From the NCBI GenBank assembly GCA_964404985.1, contig CAYOMD010000033.1, positions 1 through 21,173 on the forward strand: a DNA stretch of 21,173 bases, given 5' to 3'. Origin of the DNA: Hankyongella sp964404985. GTDB lineage: Bacteria; Pseudomonadota; Alphaproteobacteria; Sphingomonadales; Sphingomonadaceae. Below the pieces are notes generated by a model. That model had not been told where the DNA came from, searched no databases, and saw only the letters and a program-made list of their open reading frames with translations. Positions 8,758-16,352 of the stretch are shown in pieces (within the stretch, counting starts at the first letter, position 1; every line of letters starts with the position of its first letter). Made by a program: the position numbers and the translations under genes.

Positions 8758-9335
8758 TGCCCGTCTCCCATCAGCTCATGCGCGGTCACGACGGCTTCAG
8801 CGATGTCGATGATGCGCCGGTTGGTCGACATCGCCTTCTTGCGCAGTTCGGCATAGGCCGCCGGCTCACCGATGTTCCTGGTTTTCATCAGGATGCGCTT
8901 CGCCTTGTCGATCGTATCGCGCTCGGCGAGCTTGCCTTGCGCTTCGGCCAATTCATGCTGAAGCCGCGCGAAGGCATGAAACCGCTGGATCGTCATCTTG
9001 AGCAGGGGCGCGATCCGGTGGGCCGACAGCCCGTCCACCACATAGGTCGATACGCCTGCGTCGATCGAAGCGGCAATCTGGTCGTCATCGCTGCGATCGA
9101 CGAACATGGCGATCGGATGATCGAGCGCACGGCTGACGGCGAAGTATTCCTCAAGCACATCGCGAGAGGGGTTCCCGAGATCCATGAAGATGACATCGGG
9201 TGCGATCTCAGCGATGCGTGCGACCAGCCCGGTGCGCGAGGTGAGGGTGAAGATCTCGCATCCCTCGAGCGCGGACAGCCCTTCCTCGATAATCGAGGCC
9301 CGGGGGGCGCTTTCATCGACAATCGCAATCCGCAT
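8754..9335 (-). CDS. nasT: NasT, ANTAR-domain RNA-binding antiterminator
   Basis: 193 aa. The N-terminal half is a receiver-like domain (MRIAIVDES with Asp7, and FMDLGNP with Asp52 in the phosphoacceptor position). The usual lysine and Thr/Ser switch residues are not evident (AMFVDRSDD), so control by NasS binding rather than phosphorylation is likely. The C-terminal half is an ANTAR domain (about residues 125-185: LAERDTIDKAKRILM, then AYAELRKKAMSTNRRIIDIAEAVV), which binds paired hairpins in nascent leader RNA and prevents termination. The start at 9335 is chosen because the receiver fold begins there; a TTG at 9371 would add 12 residues. No strong Shine-Dalgarno is seen at either. Predicted target: the leader between nasS and nrtA. 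Confidence 0.93.
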   Translation of the reverse strand: MRIAIVDESAPRASIIEEGLSALEGCEIFTLTSRTGLVARIAEIAPDVIFMDLGNPSRDVLEEYFAVSRALDHPIAMFVDRSDDDQIAASIDAGVSTYVVDGLSAHRIAPLLKMTIQRFHAFARLQHELAEAQGKLAERDTIDKAKRILMKTRNIGEPAAYAELRKKAMSTNRRIIDIAEAVVTAHELMGDGQ

Positions 9336-9418
9336 GGCGCTTGTGTGCAATGCAGCATGGAGTGATGGCAAGCCTTTAGTGCGGTAGAGGATTGCCTTGC
9401 CGCCTTTGGCGATCTTGC

Positions 9419-9447
9419 GGCCTGCCCCGATGCAACCGAGGCAGGCC
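9419..9447. other. hairpin upstream of nasT
   Basis: GGCCTGCC pairs perfectly with GGCAGGCC across a 13-nt loop. No T-run follows on either strand, so it is not a standard terminator. It could be a structure in the nasT leader or a protein-binding site; function unknown. Confidence 0.45.
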
Positions 9448-9527
9448 TACAGGGCCGCAAATCCTTGCCCCCGGTTTCCGATACGCTTCCCCAGGATTTG
9501 GCGGATGCAAAGCTGCCATTCCGAATT

Positions 9528-9631
9528 CCACCCACAAGTTGCCATAAGCCGGGTCGGCGTGCGATCCCGAAAGCGGCACGGCGGCTTGACCCCGGTCGCG
9601 AAAAATTCCTGCCTTTCAGCAACCGACCCCG
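9528..9631 (+). repeat. dispersed repeat R1 (about 104 bp)
   Basis: Begins CCACCCACAAGTTGCCATAA and ends near ACCGACCCC. It aligns almost without gaps to R3 (14763-14866), about 80% identical by eye, and less closely to R2 (10772-10874). The shared landmarks are AAGCCGGGTCGGCG, GCGATCCC, AAAGCGG and GAAAAATTC. It lies between nasT and the 305-aa gene. Confidence 0.75.
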
Positions 9632-9686
9632 AAGTGGTCGTGGCTGTAGAATGTGTGTGCCGGGTTATCGGACAGCCGAAGTGCAA

Positions 9687-10604
9687 CTATGCTTCTTTGC
9701 CCCAGTTCGGATTCTCAAGATCGCCGTACAGACAGTAGTCGAAAGCATGAAGTGCTTGGGCGGCAGAGCGACCTTCCCAAAATGCTCGCGGAAGGTTTGC
9801 GATCAGTACAACCCGGCCCCGCCCCTCTTCAGCCGGCAGACCAAGGATCGGCGAACCGTCTTTGCGCTCCCGCAGCCACTTCTCGATGTTTACCCCCAAC
9901 TCACGCTTGTTCTTCGCGCTGCCGCCCATGGTCAAATCGGTTTCGAGCGCCGCACTCGATGAATTGGGCCACAAGGGTGCTAAGGCAAGCTCTTTCAATG
10001 TCATCACATTATTCTGAAAGACGGCACAATCTGCGCCGATCGCGGCTCCTTGTGCCGCCCGCCAACGCGCCCTGTTATCGCGCCCGTCAGGCCCGAAGAA
10101 GCAAAGCGTATCGAGAAAATCCCGATATCTGAGCCCGGCATCGAAGGGCAGAGTTTGAAACTGGAGGCTTCCGATCGCCTCGACCAACGATGCAGCCCTT
10201 CGGGCAGCCTCGACATTTTCCTGCCAGGCAGCGACGGCATAATCGCTTGAGATGATGTTACGATTGTAAAAATCCGGAAGTGCCTCATCAAGCTTCGCCA
10301 ATGCCGCCGCGAAAGCTTCGAGGGCTTCCCTCCGGGCATCAGGCCGAACGCCGCCAAAGACAAATTCGCTCCATGTCACGAACATCGCCCGAACAGCGTG
10401 AAGGCGGATCGGCAGGTCTACCTCACGTCCAAGAGCCCATGGTCCATCACCAATGTTCGCTAGGCCCGGAAAAGCCCGCATCGCAGATCGCAATGCGACG
10501 AGACGTTTCGGGTACTCATCCCGGACCTCCGACAACTTAATGCGGGGCGATAGCTCGTCAGGCCGTCGATTGCTCCAGAACTCGAACCATTTCGAAGCAC
10601 GCAT
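9687..10604 (-). CDS. hypothetical protein, 305 aa, family not recognised
   Basis: I do not recognise this protein. It is predicted soluble, with no signal peptide or membrane helix. It is largely alpha-helical, with aromatic residues in LRYRDFLDTLCFFGPDGRDNRARW, a conserved-looking FWEGRSAAQALHAFDYC near the C-terminus, and an N-terminus with MRASKWFEFWSNRR. No nuclease, kinase, toxin or DNA-binding motif is evident. The ATG at 10604 has only a weak Shine-Dalgarno (GAGA or a distant AAGGAG). Base composition is more balanced than in the nas/nrt genes, which suggests acquisition. It stands alone between repeats R1 and R2, both in the same direction. The reading frame is intact across 918 nt with non-repetitive protein-like sequence, so it is likely a real gene. 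Confidence 0.7.
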   Translation of the reverse strand: MRASKWFEFWSNRRPDELSPRIKLSEVRDEYPKRLVALRSAMRAFPGLANIGDGPWALGREVDLPIRLHAVRAMFVTWSEFVFGGVRPDARREALEAFAAALAKLDEALPDFYNRNIISSDYAVAAWQENVEAARRAASLVEAIGSLQFQTLPFDAGLRYRDFLDTLCFFGPDGRDNRARWRAAQGAAIGADCAVFQNNVMTLKELALAPLWPNSSSAALETDLTMGGSAKNKRELGVNIEKWLRERKDGSPILGLPAEEGRGRVVLIANLPRAFWEGRSAAQALHAFDYCLYGDLENPNWGKEA

Positions 10605-10771
10605 TGAGACGTTCTCGCTCCTTTTCCGAGTAATGCAGGATCCCGAGTTATTCGATAAATGCTAACGATCAGCGCAGCAATCCACTGCCCCGGCGCGATT
10701 CCGATGCGAAGGCTTGATGTGGTGGTGGCCCTCCGATGATTGGAATGCCGACAAAGCAGCCCTTCACCTTC

Positions 10772-10874
10772 CCACCCACAACCGGCCATGAGCGGGGCTG
10801 GCGCGCGTTCCTGAAAGCGGTCTTGCGACTTTGCCGCGTTTTTGGAAAGTTCGAGCCCTGCCGCAATCGATCCC
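10772..10874 (+). repeat. dispersed repeat R2 (about 103 bp)
   Basis: Starts CCACCCACAACCGGCCATGA. It shares GGCGCGCG, the stretch CTGAAAGCGGTCTTGCG, a following C/T-rich segment and ATCGATCCC with R3. By eye it is roughly 70-75% identical to R3, in the same orientation as R1 and R3. It ends 28 bp before the end of the ABC permease gene. Confidence 0.65.
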
Positions 10875-10901
10875 GAAGCGGTCATTTAATCCAAAAGATA
10901 G

Positions 10902-12401
10902 CTAGCCCGGAGCAGAAGCTCGCTTCAGTCGTTGAAGAATCTTCACAAAGGTCGGCTTCTGCCCGGTTGCGAGCAGGCTGGCACGGAACAGGCGCCCCAC
11001 CAATACCAGCTCGGCGATGATCGCCAGCACCAGCAGGACCCCCGCCCCGAAGAGTTCCCATGTCTCAATCCCAGACCCCAGGCGTGCCAGCACCGCGAAC
11101 GGCGTCCACAACGGAACCCAGGTGAAGATGTGCAGGGCGATCCCGTCGCTGTCTGCAAGCACCGCTTGCAGCAAGAAGGTGATCGGCAGCAGGATCAGCA
11201 GGATGACCGGCATCATGTAACCTTGCGCCTCGCTCATTGAATCCGCCATTGAGCCGATCGCCACAAACATTGCGGAGATCATGATGTAGCCCGCAACAAA
11301 AAAGAAGATGATTGCGGCGATGATCCCAGGGGACGAGATCGGCTCCAGCGCCGGGCGGATCAGGTCGGAAATCGTCCCTTGGGTCGCATAGGCGGCAACC
11401 GCGGCACAGCCTGCCCATACCGAAATCATCATCAGCCCCACGACAAGGCCGCCCACCAGCTTGCCATACATCAGTTCTTCGGGGCTGATGCATGCCAGCA
11501 GGCTTTCGATCAGCTTGTTCGAGCGTTCCTCGACCGAACCCTGGAGCATCCAGCTGCCCGACAGCATCAGGCTCATCATCAGCACATAGGCGAGCGCTAT
11601 CGGCACGATCGAGCGCACCAGCAGCACCTCGCGCGCGCCGCCCCCGGGCGGGGGCGTGTCGATGGCGATGGCCGGCGCGATGTTCTGCACCAACACAGCG
11701 CGCTCGCCAGTGACCCCGGCTTCGGCCAGGAGTCGCGTGCGCAGATCGCTCGTCAACACCTCCTGAAGCTTAGTGATGAAACTGGTGCGCACATCGTCTC
11801 CGGAATAGAGCCCGATCCGGGTGTCGCCGGGATAGCCTTCAGGAATAAGCACGACGATTTCGGGGTTAGTGCCCTTTGGATCCTCGGCAAACATACCACG
11901 AGCGGCGGTTTCGAAAGCATCGCCGCTGGCCGATGTCAGCGCAGCGGGCGGGGCGTTGAAGATGTAATCGCGTGACGGCACTTCGAATTGCGGCACGCCT
12001 ACGGGACGCACAGATTCGATCTTCCCGACCGCGGCATCGATGCCGCCACTTGTCTCGAACGCGGCCAGTTCCTGAGCGGTGAACCATCGCCCCTGCCGCG
12101 CCCACACGGCCTCGCGGTCGGCAGCCTCCAGCCCGTAGCGTTGCACATAGCGCGACAGATCGCGCAGCAGAAACTGAGTCTCGTCCGCATCGAAACGCGC
12201 TTTGAGCGCCTCGGCCAGACCCGCGCCCGACCGGTCGATCACAGTGACCCGCGTGGGATCGGTGTCTGCGAGTGTTTCCCCGAGCAACGGCCCCACCGCC
12301 AGTGCGACAGGCAAGACCAGAAGCGTCAGCCAGAAGCTGCGCATCTTGAGGATCTGCAGCATCTCGCGCTGGGCGACCAGCCAGATATTAGCCGTGTTCA
12401 T
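10902..12401 (-). CDS. ABC-2 type exporter permease, NatB-like
   Basis: 499-aa inner-membrane permease of the NatB/ABC2_membrane_3 type. It has an N-terminal cytoplasmic helix (WLVAQREMLQILKMRSF) and a first membrane helix (WLTLLVLPVALAVGPLLG). A large extracytoplasmic domain of over 200 residues follows, then a block of five or so helices from about residue 265. The family's coupling segment is clear: VEERSNKLIESLLACISPEELMYGK. The ATPase gene upstream overlaps it by 4 nt, so both form one transporter. Founding members (B. subtilis NatAB) export sodium, but many homologues have other or unknown substrates, so no substrate is assigned. Confidence 0.88.
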   Translation of the reverse strand: MNTANIWLVAQREMLQILKMRSFWLTLLVLPVALAVGPLLGETLADTDPTRVTVIDRSGAGLAEALKARFDADETQFLLRDLSRYVQRYGLEAADREAVWARQGRWFTAQELAAFETSGGIDAAVGKIESVRPVGVPQFEVPSRDYIFNAPPAALTSASGDAFETAARGMFAEDPKGTNPEIVVLIPEGYPGDTRIGLYSGDDVRTSFITKLQEVLTSDLRTRLLAEAGVTGERAVLVQNIAPAIAIDTPPPGGGAREVLLVRSIVPIALAYVLMMSLMLSGSWMLQGSVEERSNKLIESLLACISPEELMYGKLVGGLVVGLMMISVWAGCAAVAAYATQGTISDLIRPALEPISSPGIIAAIIFFFVAGYIMISAMFVAIGSMADSMSEAQGYMMPVILLILLPITFLLQAVLADSDGIALHIFTWVPLWTPFAVLARLGSGIETWELFGAGVLLVLAIIAELVLVGRLFRASLLATGQKPTFVKILQRLKRASAPG

Positions 12402-13315
12402 GGCTTGACCTCCTCAGGGCCCACAAGCTGGACGAAGACATCGTGCAGGCTCGCCTGATGATGGTCCCATCGCCTGAGGGCGATCCCGCGTGACGAGCAA
12501 TCTTCAAGCACCGTGCCGGGATCAACCCCGGGGGCGAGCGTCAGCGCCCATTCGTGCCATTCCCCATCTGCTATAGGCGAACCGGCCGCCGCGCTCACCC
12601 CCGGGAGGCCCGACAGGTCGACCCTCGCCAACGCGGTGAGGGTCGCAGGCAATTGCGCGCGCGCCTCGGCGATGGTGCCTTCAAACCGCTTGCGGCCTTT
12701 CTTGAGCAGCAGCAGGCGGTCGCACAGTCTCTCGGCATGCTGCATCACATGGGTCGAAAAGATCACCGCCGCGCCACGGCGGGCGGCGCGAAGGATTTCA
12801 TTCTCCAGAAGACCCTGATTGACCGGATCAAGGCCTGAAAACGGCTCGTCCAGCATCAGCAGCTCCGGCTCGTTCACCAGTGCGGTGGCCAGCTGCACCT
12901 TCTGCGCCATGCCCTTCGACATGTCGCCGATATGGCTTTTGGCACGTTCTGCAAGATCGAAGCGTTCGAGCAATTCCAGCCCCCGGCGGCGGGCAAGCGG
13001 CTCGTCCAGACCCTTAAGCCTGCCGAAATAGACGATAGTGTCGATCGCGCTCATGCCGGCATAGAGCCCGCGCTCCTCGGGCAGAAAGCCGATCGCCGCG
13101 GCGGCACGCCGGTCGGGCGTCGCACCCAGAACCCTGATCATACCCGAGGTGGGGCGGATGATGTCGAGCACCATGCGCAAGGTGGTGGTCTTGCCCGCGC
13201 CGTTGCCTCCCAGAAACCCGAAGATTTCGCCCGGCGCGACCGAAAAGGACAGATCGTCAACCGCCAGCACCGCATCGAAGCGCTTCACGAGATTGCGTAT
13301 TTCAAGGACGGCCAT
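12398..13315 (-). CDS. ABC exporter ATPase, NatA-like
   Basis: 305-aa ATPase. Walker A GGNGAGKTT (36-44), signature segment MSKGMAQKVQLA (a Lys replaces the usual first Gly of LSGG), Walker B LLMLDEPFSGLD, and H-loop FSTHVM. A C-terminal extension after the ATPase core resembles the DUF4162 tail of NatA-type proteins. It overlaps the permease gene by 4 nt (ATGA at 12398-12401). The start at 13315 (MAVLEIRNLVKRF) is where the family normally begins; a weak AAGGGA lies 11 nt upstream. An in-frame ATG at 13363 would add 16 residues that look unlike the family. Confidence 0.9.
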   Translation of the reverse strand: MAVLEIRNLVKRFDAVLAVDDLSFSVAPGEIFGFLGGNGAGKTTTLRMVLDIIRPTSGMIRVLGATPDRRAAAAIGFLPEERGLYAGMSAIDTIVYFGRLKGLDEPLARRRGLELLERFDLAERAKSHIGDMSKGMAQKVQLATALVNEPELLMLDEPFSGLDPVNQGLLENEILRAARRGAAVIFSTHVMQHAERLCDRLLLLKKGRKRFEGTIAEARAQLPATLTALARVDLSGLPGVSAAAGSPIADGEWHEWALTLAPGVDPGTVLEDCSSRGIALRRWDHHQASLHDVFVQLVGPEEVKP

Positions 13316-13795
13316 ACGATGCGGATTCCCTTGCCAAAACAGTTCTAACGCCCACATGCACAAGGCGCGCGGCTAACGGGTAACAATCAGGAATTCTTCT
13401 AATTTTGTTCGATCTCATGGCAAGCGGCAATCGTAACAGCCACAGTGGTCGTCGCTGAAAATGCGAGGCGCGTCGACACCGAGATCGGCACGCTTAATAG
13501 CGACGAACGAATTCGGCGAGGAGCCGCTATCGCGTTTACCATCCACGAGCTGACATGCGCGAACACGACGTTCGGGCTCGAAAAACCGCCGGACAGCTTG
13601 AGTGAATTTTTCGGCAGCAGCCGACATTCTGAAAGTGTCCCAATGCCAGATGACAGCGCTTCAACGGCATGGGCGTCAAACTAACCGTCGGCCTCAACCG
13701 AGGAGCTAATTGGATAGGGAAGCGAAATTCCTTCCATCAACAGACAACGGCGTTAATGACACGCTGCATACTCTCTTTGTGAAAGACTACTCTGA
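13316..13795. other. divergent intergenic region, no supported gene
   Basis: Separates natA (minus) from the hydrolase gene (plus), so both promoters should be here. It is AT-richer than its neighbours. Short open frames exist (for example 70 codons on the minus strand at 13415-13627 ending CGCYDCRLP), but they lack a ribosome binding site and recognisable similarity. The stretch near 13615-13660 faintly recalls the intergenic repeat family. Nothing firmer can be supported. Confidence 0.5.
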
Positions 13796-14656
13796 ATGAT
13801 TAGGATTTGGATTGCTCTAGCTGCGTCGACCTTGTCGCTCGCCGCTTGCAGTGCACATACGGTAAGTATGACGCCAAGCAGCGCCGCCGCCGCCATGCCT
13901 GTCGTCGAAAAGCTCACTGTTTCCGTCCAAGGGAGAGAATTGCTTATTTCTGTGTTCCGCCCCGCGGAGCCAGCACGGGGTGTTCTTTTTCTTTCGCACG
14001 GTGCCGGCGGCTCGCCCGATCTAATGCGGCCCTTAATCGACCGGTTGCTAAACGAGGGCTTCGCCGTCGTCGCTCCTCTTCATCGCGATTCCATGACTTA
14101 CTCGCCAGATGAACGAGACGATTTACAAACCGCTTTCGGGACAAGAATTGCCGATCTCCAAGCTACATCTGCCGTCGCAGAAAGGCTGTTTTCCGGTCTG
14201 CCATATGGTGCCGTTGGATACAGCTACGGTTCGCTCACCGCCCTAATCGGGGGCGGTGCCCTGAAAGACATGGTGGGCGCTCGCGTTCCCGCAATGAAGG
14301 CCGTCGCCAGTTTCTCCTCACCCGGATTGATTCCTGGGGTGGTCACCGATGAAGGGCTACAAAGCGTAGCGGTGCCGACCCTAATGGTCACTGGTAATAA
14401 GGACGTCGTCGCTGGCTTCATTCCCGATCCTGCGCAACATGTTCACTATTTCGAGAACGAACCCTCCGGGAACCGTTATCTCGCATTAGTGGACGGCGCA
14501 TCGCACGACTTCGTCTACGGTCGCGAGCCCGGTTATGATGCGGCGATCAATATCACCGTGAAGTTCCTGAAGGCCTTTGTTCTGGGCGACAAACCTGCCT
14601 TGCGGGCACTCAATGCGACAGAGGATCGTGAACCGGTAGAGTTTCGCCGACGGTGA
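13796..14656 (+). CDS. alpha/beta-hydrolase-fold lipoprotein
   Basis: 286-aa secreted hydrolase. The signal peptide ends in a lipobox (LSLAAC, Cys18), so it is probably anchored in the inner or outer membrane, facing the periplasm or outside. The hydrolase core is clear: oxyanion-region SHGAGG (67-72), nucleophile elbow GYSYG with Ser143, acid Asp203 in TGNKD, and His237 in GASHDF. The closest general groups are the dienelactone-hydrolase or PAF-acetylhydrolase-like lipoproteins; the substrate cannot be told. The ATG at 13796 is preceded only by a weak GAAAGA. It faces away from natAB and is followed by a GC-rich hairpin and repeat R3. Confidence 0.83.
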   Translation: MIRIWIALAASTLSLAACSAHTVSMTPSSAAAAMPVVEKLTVSVQGRELLISVFRPAEPARGVLFLSHGAGGSPDLMRPLIDRLLNEGFAVVAPLHRDSMTYSPDERDDLQTAFGTRIADLQATSAVAERLFSGLPYGAVGYSYGSLTALIGGGALKDMVGARVPAMKAVASFSSPGLIPGVVTDEGLQSVAVPTLMVTGNKDVVAGFIPDPAQHVHYFENEPSGNRYLALVDGASHDFVYGREPGYDAAINITVKFLKAFVLGDKPALRALNATEDREPVEFRRR

Positions 14657-14676
14657 CTTGAGACACATTTGCCAGC

Positions 14677-14696
14677 CCCTCCCCCAAAGGGGAGGG
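14677..14696 (+). other. perfect GC-rich hairpin after the hydrolase gene
   Basis: CCCTCCCC pairs with GGGGAGGG across a 4-nt CAAA loop, 20 nt after the hydrolase stop. There is no T-run, so it is not a canonical terminator. It could still end or protect the mRNA 3' end. G/C-rich palindromes of this style are common between genes in sphingomonads (recollection). Confidence 0.55.
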
Positions 14697-14762
14697 AGCG
14701 AAAGCTTCAAGCTGCAGTCGAGGCTAGCCACCGCGAAAAGGGGACAGTGCAATGGCAGTTGT

Positions 14763-14866
14763 CCACCCACCAGTTGACATAAGCCGGGTCGGCGCGCGAT
14801 CCCTAAAGCGGTCTTGCGGCTTTGCTTCGATTCTGAAAAATTCTTGCCCTTCTGAAATCGACCCCA
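14763..14866 (+). repeat. dispersed repeat R3 (about 104 bp)
   Basis: Begins CCACCCACCAGTTGACATAA and ends ATCGACCCC. It is the copy closest to both R1 and R2. The preceding bases (AATGGCAGTTGT) match those before R4 (AATGACGGTTTT), so the unit may begin about 12 bp earlier. It lies between the hydrolase gene and the beta-propeller gene. Confidence 0.75.
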
Positions 14867-14906
14867 TATGCGACATCGGGTTTGTGGAGTAAGCCGTCAA
14901 TCCACC

Positions 14907-14915
14907 GGGGGGGGG
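14907..14915 (+). promoter_or_regulatory. nine-G homopolymer serving as ribosome binding site
   Basis: Nine consecutive G residues end 7 nt before the ATG at 14923, exactly where the Shine-Dalgarno should be, and no other purine-rich site is near. Change in tract length by slippage could alter spacing and translation of the downstream gene. The tract may also be a local sequencing uncertainty. Confidence 0.5.
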
Positions 14916-14922
14916 AATTCAG

Positions 14923-16149
14923 ATGCTTCGTATCTTGTTAAGTGGCATTCTCGCTTGCACGTCGTTGGGCGCGATCGCCCAAGCTCCGCCGGCTGACAGG
15001 CATGGTCATTACCTCTTCGTTTGGACCGCCGACCAGGTGAAGCAGGGCAACGACTTCCTAGCAGTGATTGATGCCGATCCGGCTTCACCCACCTACGGCG
15101 AGCTCGTCGCCAGCGCGGACACTGACATAAAGTCTGTGCGCATCCACCATACAGAATATGAAATGCCCGCGGGCGGCATGCTATTTGCCAACGATCACGA
15201 CGCTAATCAGTCGGTAATCTTCGACCTCCGCGATCCGCTCAAGCCCAAGGTAGCGGTGCGTTTTCAAAGCATGGGCGGTTACGGCATGCCTCACAGCTTC
15301 TTGCGCCTACCCAACGGAAACGTGCTCGCCTCTTTCCAATTCGTCGATCATGGCAGTCATGCCGATCATGCGGCGATGATGAATGGTCAGACCGGCGGAC
15401 TGGTCGAGATCAATGACAGTGGGATGGTTGTCCGGTCGGTCAGCAACGCAGATCCGACGCTGCCCGACGATGGCCTCTTGCCTTACAGTCTTGCCATCCT
15501 GCCTGAAATCGACCGTGTCTTGGTCACCAACAGTCCGATGCAGGATCCCTACTTGCTGTCTAGCAACACCTACCAGGTGTTCCGCTTGTCGGACCTCAAG
15601 TTGCTCGGCACCCATCGTCTTGATCCAGGCCCGACCGGCAACGGAAATGTCGCACCTGAGGAAGCACGTGTTGCGGCCGACGGCTCGGTCTATGTCCAGA
15701 CGTTATCGTGCGGTATCCAGCGGATCACCGCTCTCGACACGGAAAACCCCAAGGCCAAACTGGTCCACAAGTTTCCCGGCGATTTCTGCGGCGTTCCAAC
15801 AATCGTGGGTCGTTACCTTGTCCAAAGCGTGCCCAATTTCCATGGCTTTGCAGTGCTGGATATTGGCGACCCGGAGAACGTCCGCGAAGTCTCACGCCTG
15901 AGCATCAGTAACGAGTTCAGCCCGCATTGGACCGGGTGGGACAAGAAGACAAAACGCCTCGTCGTTACCTCGGGCAAGAAAGGGGATCGCCTCTATTTGC
16001 TCAAGCTCGACGATAAGACCGGACAGCTTACCATCGACGAGACCTTCCGCGACACCGATGACAAGGTCGGCTTCAGCTTCGCCAGTCGGCAGTGGCCGCA
16101 TGGCTGGTCCGGGGAAGGGACCCCCCATGGCGCAGTCTTCTCGCGCTAA
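14923..16149 (+). CDS. secreted beta-propeller protein, SBP56/selenium-binding-protein-like
   Basis: 408 aa with a cleavable signal peptide (MLRILLSGILACTSLGAIAQA), so periplasmic or secreted. The mature part is a chain of beta-propeller-like repeats: HYLFVWTADQ, FLAVIDADPASPTYGELV, HHTEYEMPAGGMLFANDHD, PHSFLRLPNGNVLASFQF, GLLPYSLAILPEIDRVLVTNSPM, LVQSVPNFHGFAVLDIGDPENV, SPHWTGWDKKTKRLVVTSG and WPHGWSGEGTPHG. The opening VIDADPxSPxYGE and the spaced His residues recall the SBP56 family, which includes copper-dependent methanethiol oxidase. The Cys-Ser-Cys-type motif of eukaryotic SBP56 is not evident, so the activity is uncertain. Codon use is less GC-rich than in the nrt genes. It stands alone between repeats R3 and R4. 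Confidence 0.72.
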   Translation: MLRILLSGILACTSLGAIAQAPPADRHGHYLFVWTADQVKQGNDFLAVIDADPASPTYGELVASADTDIKSVRIHHTEYEMPAGGMLFANDHDANQSVIFDLRDPLKPKVAVRFQSMGGYGMPHSFLRLPNGNVLASFQFVDHGSHADHAAMMNGQTGGLVEINDSGMVVRSVSNADPTLPDDGLLPYSLAILPEIDRVLVTNSPMQDPYLLSSNTYQVFRLSDLKLLGTHRLDPGPTGNGNVAPEEARVAADGSVYVQTLSCGIQRITALDTENPKAKLVHKFPGDFCGVPTIVGRYLVQSVPNFHGFAVLDIGDPENVREVSRLSISNEFSPHWTGWDKKTKRLVVTSGKKGDRLYLLKLDDKTGQLTIDETFRDTDDKVGFSFASRQWPHGWSGEGTPHGAVFSR

Positions 16150-16176
16150 TGTTCGGCCTCCGGTAGGCGCAGTGGC

Positions 16177-16245
16177 GAATGACGGTTTTCCACCCACCAG
16201 CAGTCATCCCGGATGGCAAGCGGCATGCCCGAAAGCTGTCGTAGC
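16177..16245 (+). repeat. possible divergent or truncated repeat R4
   Basis: The first 23 bases (AATGACGGTTTTCCACCCAC then CAG) match the start of R3 with four differences. After that the match decays to short blocks (CCCGG, AAGCGG, GAAAGC). Same orientation as R1-R3, lying just after the beta-propeller gene. The end is not well defined. Confidence 0.4.
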
Positions 16246-16319
16246 CGATTATTTTCGCCCTGATCGGCGCGCGCACCCCGGCAATAAGGCCAGAGCCCTC
16301 CCAGCCAGTGTTTTCGTAT

Positions 16320-16341
16320 AAAAACGGGCAGCATCTGCCCG
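16320..16341 (-). terminator. intrinsic terminator of the 99-aa gene
   Basis: On the minus strand CGGGCAG-ATG-CTGCCCG (7-bp perfect stem, 3-nt loop) is followed by TTTTTATA. It starts 12 nt after the stop of the minus-strand gene 16353-16652, which strongly supports that gene being transcribed as a unit of its own. Confidence 0.8.
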
Positions 16342-16352
16342 ACCAGGCGCGT

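Larger units (their letters stand above)
9336..9686. other. intergenic region upstream of nasT
   Basis: No convincing gene. It holds a perfect 8-bp hairpin (9419-9447) about 85 nt before nasT and one copy of the dispersed repeat (R1). The nasT promoter should lie here, but I could not pick out a clear sigma70 or sigma54 site. Confidence 0.6.

Noticed and set aside
9336..9686. Sigma54 (NtrC) promoter for nasT
   Set aside because: Nitrogen control would make sense, but no convincing TGGCAC-N5-TTGCW element was found.
13415..13627. 70-codon minus-strand frame in the natA-hydrolase gap
   Set aside because: No ribosome binding site and no recognisable similarity; probably chance or repeat remnant.
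9528..16245. Integron cassette array, with the 104-bp repeats as attC sites
   Set aside because: Size and spacing are suggestive, but I see no GTTRRRY/RYYYAAC core pair, the repeats are not imperfect palindromes, the genes point both ways, and no integrase is present.
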